Positions 61,059 through 64,000 of a DNA stretch of 64,000 nt are shown here, one piece after another (position 1 is the stretch's first letter; every line of letters begins with the position of its first letter). A program made the position numbers and the translations under genes. The notes below the pieces were generated by a model that was not told where the DNA came from, did no database searches, and worked only from the letters and a program-made list of their open reading frames with translations. This stretch comes from Nitratireductor sp. B36 (GTDB taxonomy: Bacteria > Pseudomonadota > Alphaproteobacteria > Rhizobiales > Rhizobiaceae), in assembly GCF_020833685.1 (NCBI RefSeq), contig NZ_JACKZY010000001.1, positions 62,001 to 126,000 on the forward strand. The letters are read 5' to 3'.

Positions 61059-62203
61059 GCGGGCGTATCCTCTTCGTTAAGAAGGACATCCTTGCGGCGC
61101 GCTTCGCGCCAGGCAGGCATCAGGATGCGGAAAACCGTGCCGCGCTGGCCAGAGGATTCGCACTCGATGACGCCGCCGTGTGCGCCGACGATCTTGGCAA
61201 CCAGCGCGAGCCCCAGACCGGAGCCATTTTGTTTCGAAGTCACAAAAGGATCGAAGATGATTTGCCGCAGGTCCTCAGGGATCCCCGGTCCATTATCGTG
61301 AACGCAGAATTCCAGCGGCAGGGCCACCCGATCCGGCGAGCCTGGGACCGACAAGCGAATGCCCGGTCGAAACGCCGTCGTGAGCCTTATCTCGCCATCG
61401 TCTCGGTCACCGATCGCTTCAGCGGCGTTCTTCACCAGGTTCAGGAACACCTGGATCAACTGATCGCGGTTTGCCCATACGGGTGGCAGGGAAGGATCGT
61501 AGTCTTCGACGATGCTCACCTTGCGGGCGAAGCCACTCTTGGCAACGGCTTTGACGTGATCGAGCACCAGGTGAATGTTGATCGGGTCGCGTTCCACGGG
61601 GCGTTCGTCGGAAAACACCTCCATGCGATCCACCAGCGCAACGATCCGGTCCGTTTCTTCGGTTATGAGGCGTGTCAGGGCACGGTCCTCATCAGACACC
61701 GCATGTTCCAGCAATTGCGCGGCGCCACGGATGCCCGAAAGCGGGTTCTTGATCTCGTGCGCCAGCATGGCTGCAAGGCCGGTCACCGAACGCGCAGCAC
61801 CGCGATGGACCATCTGCCGGTCGATCTTGTCGGCCATGGAGCGCTCCTGCAGGAGAAGCGCCACCGCCCCCGGCACTTCGGACACCGGTGCGGCATGAAT
61901 ATCCACCATGCGCTCCGCTCCGAGCCGCGGCGAGGAAATGTCGACGCGATATTCGTTGATGGCCACACGCTGCTCACGCACCTGTTCCACAAGTGCGATC
62001 AATGGGCTCCCAAAGGGGACGAAATCCTCAAGCCGGCTGCGCGCGAGAATGGAGGCGCCGGAGCGAAAGAAGTCCTCGGCTTCCGCATTGACCTCGACCA
62101 TGAAACCCTCGCAGTCGATCATCACCATCGGATGTCTCAGCGTGTTCAGGAGAAGACTGGCGGGGCCGATCTCCATGCGTGTGGGCTCCTCCTGCCTGTT
62201 CAT
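61055..62203 (-). CDS. ntrB: Nitrogen sensor kinase/phosphatase NtrB (NRII)
   Basis: A 382-residue cytoplasmic histidine kinase. It has an N-terminal PAS domain ([17 protein letters not shown]), then the phosphoacceptor helix ([18 protein letters not shown]) and a HATPase domain ([26 protein letters not shown]). It phosphorylates or dephosphorylates NtrC under control of PII. The ATG at 62203 overlaps the dusB stop (ATGA); an in-frame ATG at 62176 is the next possibility. The nifR3/dusB-ntrB-ntrC operon is classic for rhizobia and Rhodobacter. Confidence 0.95.
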   Translation of the reverse strand: MNRQEEPTRMEIGPASLLLNTLRHPMVMIDCEGFMVEVNAEAEDFFRSGASILARSRLEDFVPFGSPLIALVEQVREQRVAINEYRVDISSPRLGAERMVDIHAAPVSEVPGAVALLLQERSMADKIDRQMVHRGAARSVTGLAAMLAHEIKNPLSGIRGAAQLLEHAVSDEDRALTRLITEETDRIVALVDRMEVFSDERPVERDPINIHLVLDHVKAVAKSGFARKVSIVEDYDPSLPPVWANRDQLIQVFLNLVKNAAEAIGDRDDGEIRLTTAFRPGIRLSVPGSPDRVALPLEFCVHDNGPGIPEDLRQIIFDPFVTSKQNGSGLGLALVAKIVGAHGGVIECESSGQRGTVFRILMPAWREARRKDVLLNEEDTPA

Positions 62204-63198
62204 GCGGCCAGACGCTCCTCGTGCCTGCGGAAAAGCCCCCGCAGAAGGCGTGAGACCTCGCGGTGATCGGTCCCCGTCATGATCGCCTTGCGGCTTTCGG
62301 TATCGACCGCGCCGAGATGTCGGTCCATGTACCAACCAAGATGTTTGCGGGCGTGTCGTGTGCCGTGCTCCGTTCCGTAAAGGGCAAGCATTGCTTCGTA
62401 GTGATCGACCACATAATCAGCCAGCGTCTCAGGCCGGCGGTCGGCATTGGCAGCGAGGGCTCCGGCCGTCCATGGCGCACCGTAATGCGCACGACCGATC
62501 ATCACCGCATCCGCTCCGGATGCCGCAAGGATGCCCGCAGCATCCTCGGGTGTGTTCACATCGCCATTGGCAACAACGGGAATGGTGACGGCATCCTTCA
62601 CCGCGGATATCGCCTGCCAGTCCGCCTTGCCCTTGTAGAACTGGCAGCGGGTACGCCCATGTACGGTCACCATTGCGACACCGGCAGCCTCAGCTCGGCT
62701 GGCAATGTCCGGTGCGTTGAGCGCATGTTCGTCCCAGCCTAGCCGCATCTTTACCGTAACGGGCACCCGCACCGCCGACACAACTGCCTCGATCAGACTC
62801 AGCGCATGGTCGGGTTCGCGCATCAGCGCAGAGCCGGAGTAACCGCCCGTCACCTTCTTGGCGGGGCAGCCCATATTGATGTCGATGATGTCGGCGCCTT
62901 CTGCTTCCGCTATCCGCGCGCCCTCGGCCATCCAGCGTGCTTCCCTACCGGCAAGCTGCACCATATGCACGTCCACCTCGGGACGGCGCAGGCGGCGTGC
63001 CGATTCCGCCTTGCCACGCGCAAGTTCACCACTTGCTACCATCTCTGAAACCACAAGCCCCGCCCCGTGCGCATGCGCACGGGCGCGAAAGGCGAGATCG
63101 GTCACGCCCGACATTGGTGCCAGAAACACCCTGTTGCGGATGGTTACGGGCCCGACAGTAAGCGGTGTCGACAGAAATTCAGTGAACGAGATGCACAA
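62200..63198 (-). CDS. dusB: tRNA-dihydrouridine synthase DusB (NifR3)
   Basis: A 332-residue flavoenzyme that reduces uridines in tRNA. It has a TIM barrel with [13 protein letters not shown] at the N-terminus, a catalytic Cys in [21 protein letters not shown], and a [10 protein letters not shown] segment that binds substrate. The C-terminal helical domain follows. The first codon is TTG, with AAAAGG about ten bases upstream; no ATG is nearby. It is the first gene of the dusB-ntrBC operon and divergent from ispD(F). Confidence 0.95.
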   Translation of the reverse strand: MCISFTEFLSTPLTVGPVTIRNRVFLAPMSGVTDLAFRARAHAHGAGLVVSEMVASGELARGKAESARRLRRPEVDVHMVQLAGREARWMAEGARIAEAEGADIIDINMGCPAKKVTGGYSGSALMREPDHALSLIEAVVSAVRVPVTVKMRLGWDEHALNAPDIASRAEAAGVAMVTVHGRTRCQFYKGKADWQAISAVKDAVTIPVVANGDVNTPEDAAGILAASGADAVMIGRAHYGAPWTAGALAANADRRPETLADYVVDHYEAMLALYGTEHGTRHARKHLGWYMDRHLGAVDTESRKAIMTGTDHREVSRLLRGLFRRHEERLAA

Positions 63199-63343
63199 AA
63201 TTAAAGCACCTTTTGCTTGTGCTTATTATTTAGCCACTTCGGGCCGCACCTGCAACACACAATTCGCTCGGAATGGGTGTCATGCAAATTCGGCTGGCCT
63301 TTCGTGGCGTGTCTTATTATGCGTCTGCCCTATGGACAAGCAG

Positions 63344-64000
63344 ATGCACCAATCCGAAATCCTTGCCGAGGCAGATCCTCGAGCGCCTCGCTCGACGGGA
63401 GAAGTCGCTGCCGTCATCGTTGCCGCCGGGCGTGGCGAGCGCGCAGGCCAATCCACCGAGGGGCCGAAGCAATATCGCCTGATCGGCGGCAAGCCCGTTC
63501 TGCGTCACACGCTCGAGACCTTCCTCGCCGATCCCCGCATCGAACGCATCGTGGTCGCGATCCATCCTGATGACGAAGCGCTCTTTGCCGAGGCGACGGC
63601 GGGGCTCTGCGCCGAACGTGTTCGTGCGATCCATGGCGGGCATTCACGGCAGGCCTCCACCCGGCTTGCCCTGCTCGCACTCTACGATCCGTCCCCCCAG
63701 ACGGTTCTGATTCACGACGGCGTGCGCCCCTTCATCGACCGGGAGCTCATCGACCGCATCATCAACGCCGTTGAAGAGGGCCAGGGTGCCCTGCCCGCCC
63801 TGCCCGTCGCAGACACGGTCAAACGGGCCGGCCCCGCAGGATTTATCGCCGAGACCGTTCCGCGCCACGACCTGCACGCTGCTCAGACCCCTCAGGGCTT
63901 TCCTTTCGCGCTGATCGCGGCTGCCCATGAGCGCGCGCACAAGCTTGGCCGTGAGGATTTCACCGACGACGCCTCGATAGCCGAATGGGCAAAGATCCCC
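63344..64000 (+). CDS. ispD: 2-C-methyl-D-erythritol 4-phosphate cytidylyltransferase IspD, probably bifunctional IspDF (3' end outside window)
   Basis: 219 codons are visible, open to the window edge. The nucleotidyltransferase core is clear: VAAVIVAAGRGERAG, KQYRLIGGKP, HDGVRPFID and AAQTPQGFPF. It transfers CMP to MEP in the non-mevalonate isoprenoid pathway. In alphaproteobacteria this gene is normally fused to ispF; the IspF part would lie beyond 64000, so the fusion is an expectation, not seen. Starts at 63332 and 63344 are both possible; neither has a strong ribosome-binding site. Divergent from dusB. Confidence 0.93.
   Translation, partial: MHQSEILAEADPRAPRSTGEVAAVIVAAGRGERAGQSTEGPKQYRLIGGKPVLRHTLETFLADPRIERIVVAIHPDDEALFAEATAGLCAERVRAIHGGHSRQASTRLALLALYDPSPQTVLIHDGVRPFIDRELIDRIINAVEEGQGALPALPVADTVKRAGPAGFIAETVPRHDLHAAQTPQGFPFALIAAAHERAHKLGREDFTDDASIAEWAKIP

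Noticed and set aside
63206-63222. Inverted GCAC...GTGC in the dusB upstream region, considered as an NtrC-binding site
   Set aside because: The spacer is 9 bases, while the NtrC consensus has GCAC-N7-GTGC; without that spacing the match is weak.

Overview
The window looks like chromosomal DNA of an alphaproteobacterium of the order Hyphomicrobiales (Rhizobiales), probably a Phyllobacteriaceae/Mesorhizobium-type organism. The evidence is gene content and order: the block dusB-ntrB-ntrC-ntrY-ntrX-trkA-dat-hfq-hflX, with an ispD-type gene divergent from dusB, is a well-known rhizobial arrangement. A Pcs-type phosphatidylcholine synthase, an IalB-like protein, HspQ and several tripartite tricarboxylate (TTT) transporters fit the same group. 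Coding density is high, and no insertion sequence, phage or CRISPR array was seen.

Layout. 1-8.6 kb: the end of mfd, a FrnE-like DsbA protein, a YejA-like peptide-binding protein, IalB, HspQ, an AEC transporter, a UbiH-family flavoprotein and a DUF2182/DUF1326 pair. 8.6-16.2 kb: pcs, a four-gene BMP-type nucleoside ABC importer, a glutathione transferase and speDE. 16.2-21.6 kb: a compact foreign-looking cassette (below). 21.7-30.8 kb: an aldose-epimerase-like gene and the housekeeping run ybaK, PhnP-like MBL protein, tatD, metG, holB, tmk, dacF-like and rlpA. 31.2-48.2 kb: two adjacent minus-strand catabolic operons, each with its own complete TTT transporter, plus a MocR regulator. 48.3-64 kb: a DMT exporter, tRNA-Ser(UGA), a dipeptidase, mazG, then the hflX-hfq-dat-trkA-ntrXY-ntrCB-dusB block and the start of ispD(F).

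The most remarkable part is 16501-21588. In order, all on the plus strand, it holds an M3-like zinc peptidase (HEFSH plus Glu at +29), a 140-residue HlyC-type toxin acyltransferase that keeps His23 and the SGDR...D...IAP core, and a 77-residue peptide. It ends with a HlyB-like ABC exporter without any N-terminal C39/CLD domain and a HlyD-type periplasmic adaptor. The peptide has eleven glycines in perfect i+4 register (G29 to G69) but no lysine, arginine or cysteine. There is no RTX toxin gene. I read this as a secreted, possibly fatty-acylated glycine-zipper peptide system, a RiPP or bacteriocin-like lipopeptide pathway. In this reading the acyltransferase modifies a small peptide instead of an RTX toxin, and the stand-alone peptidase may do the leader processing that the exporter cannot. 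I know of no described system with this composition. It is an inference from sequence and needs a database search and experiment.

The two TTT operons probably import and degrade organic or sugar acids of unknown identity. Operon 1 is gntR-tctC-tctB-tctA-SDR-rraA-like-cupin. Operon 2 is tctC-tctA-dehydrogenase-tctB-isomerase-enolase superfamily-epimerase-tetR-dapA-like, closed by a clear terminator. The Ntr block handles nitrogen control through NtrBC and the membrane kinase pair NtrYX, and Hfq and HflX lie in the same neighbourhood.
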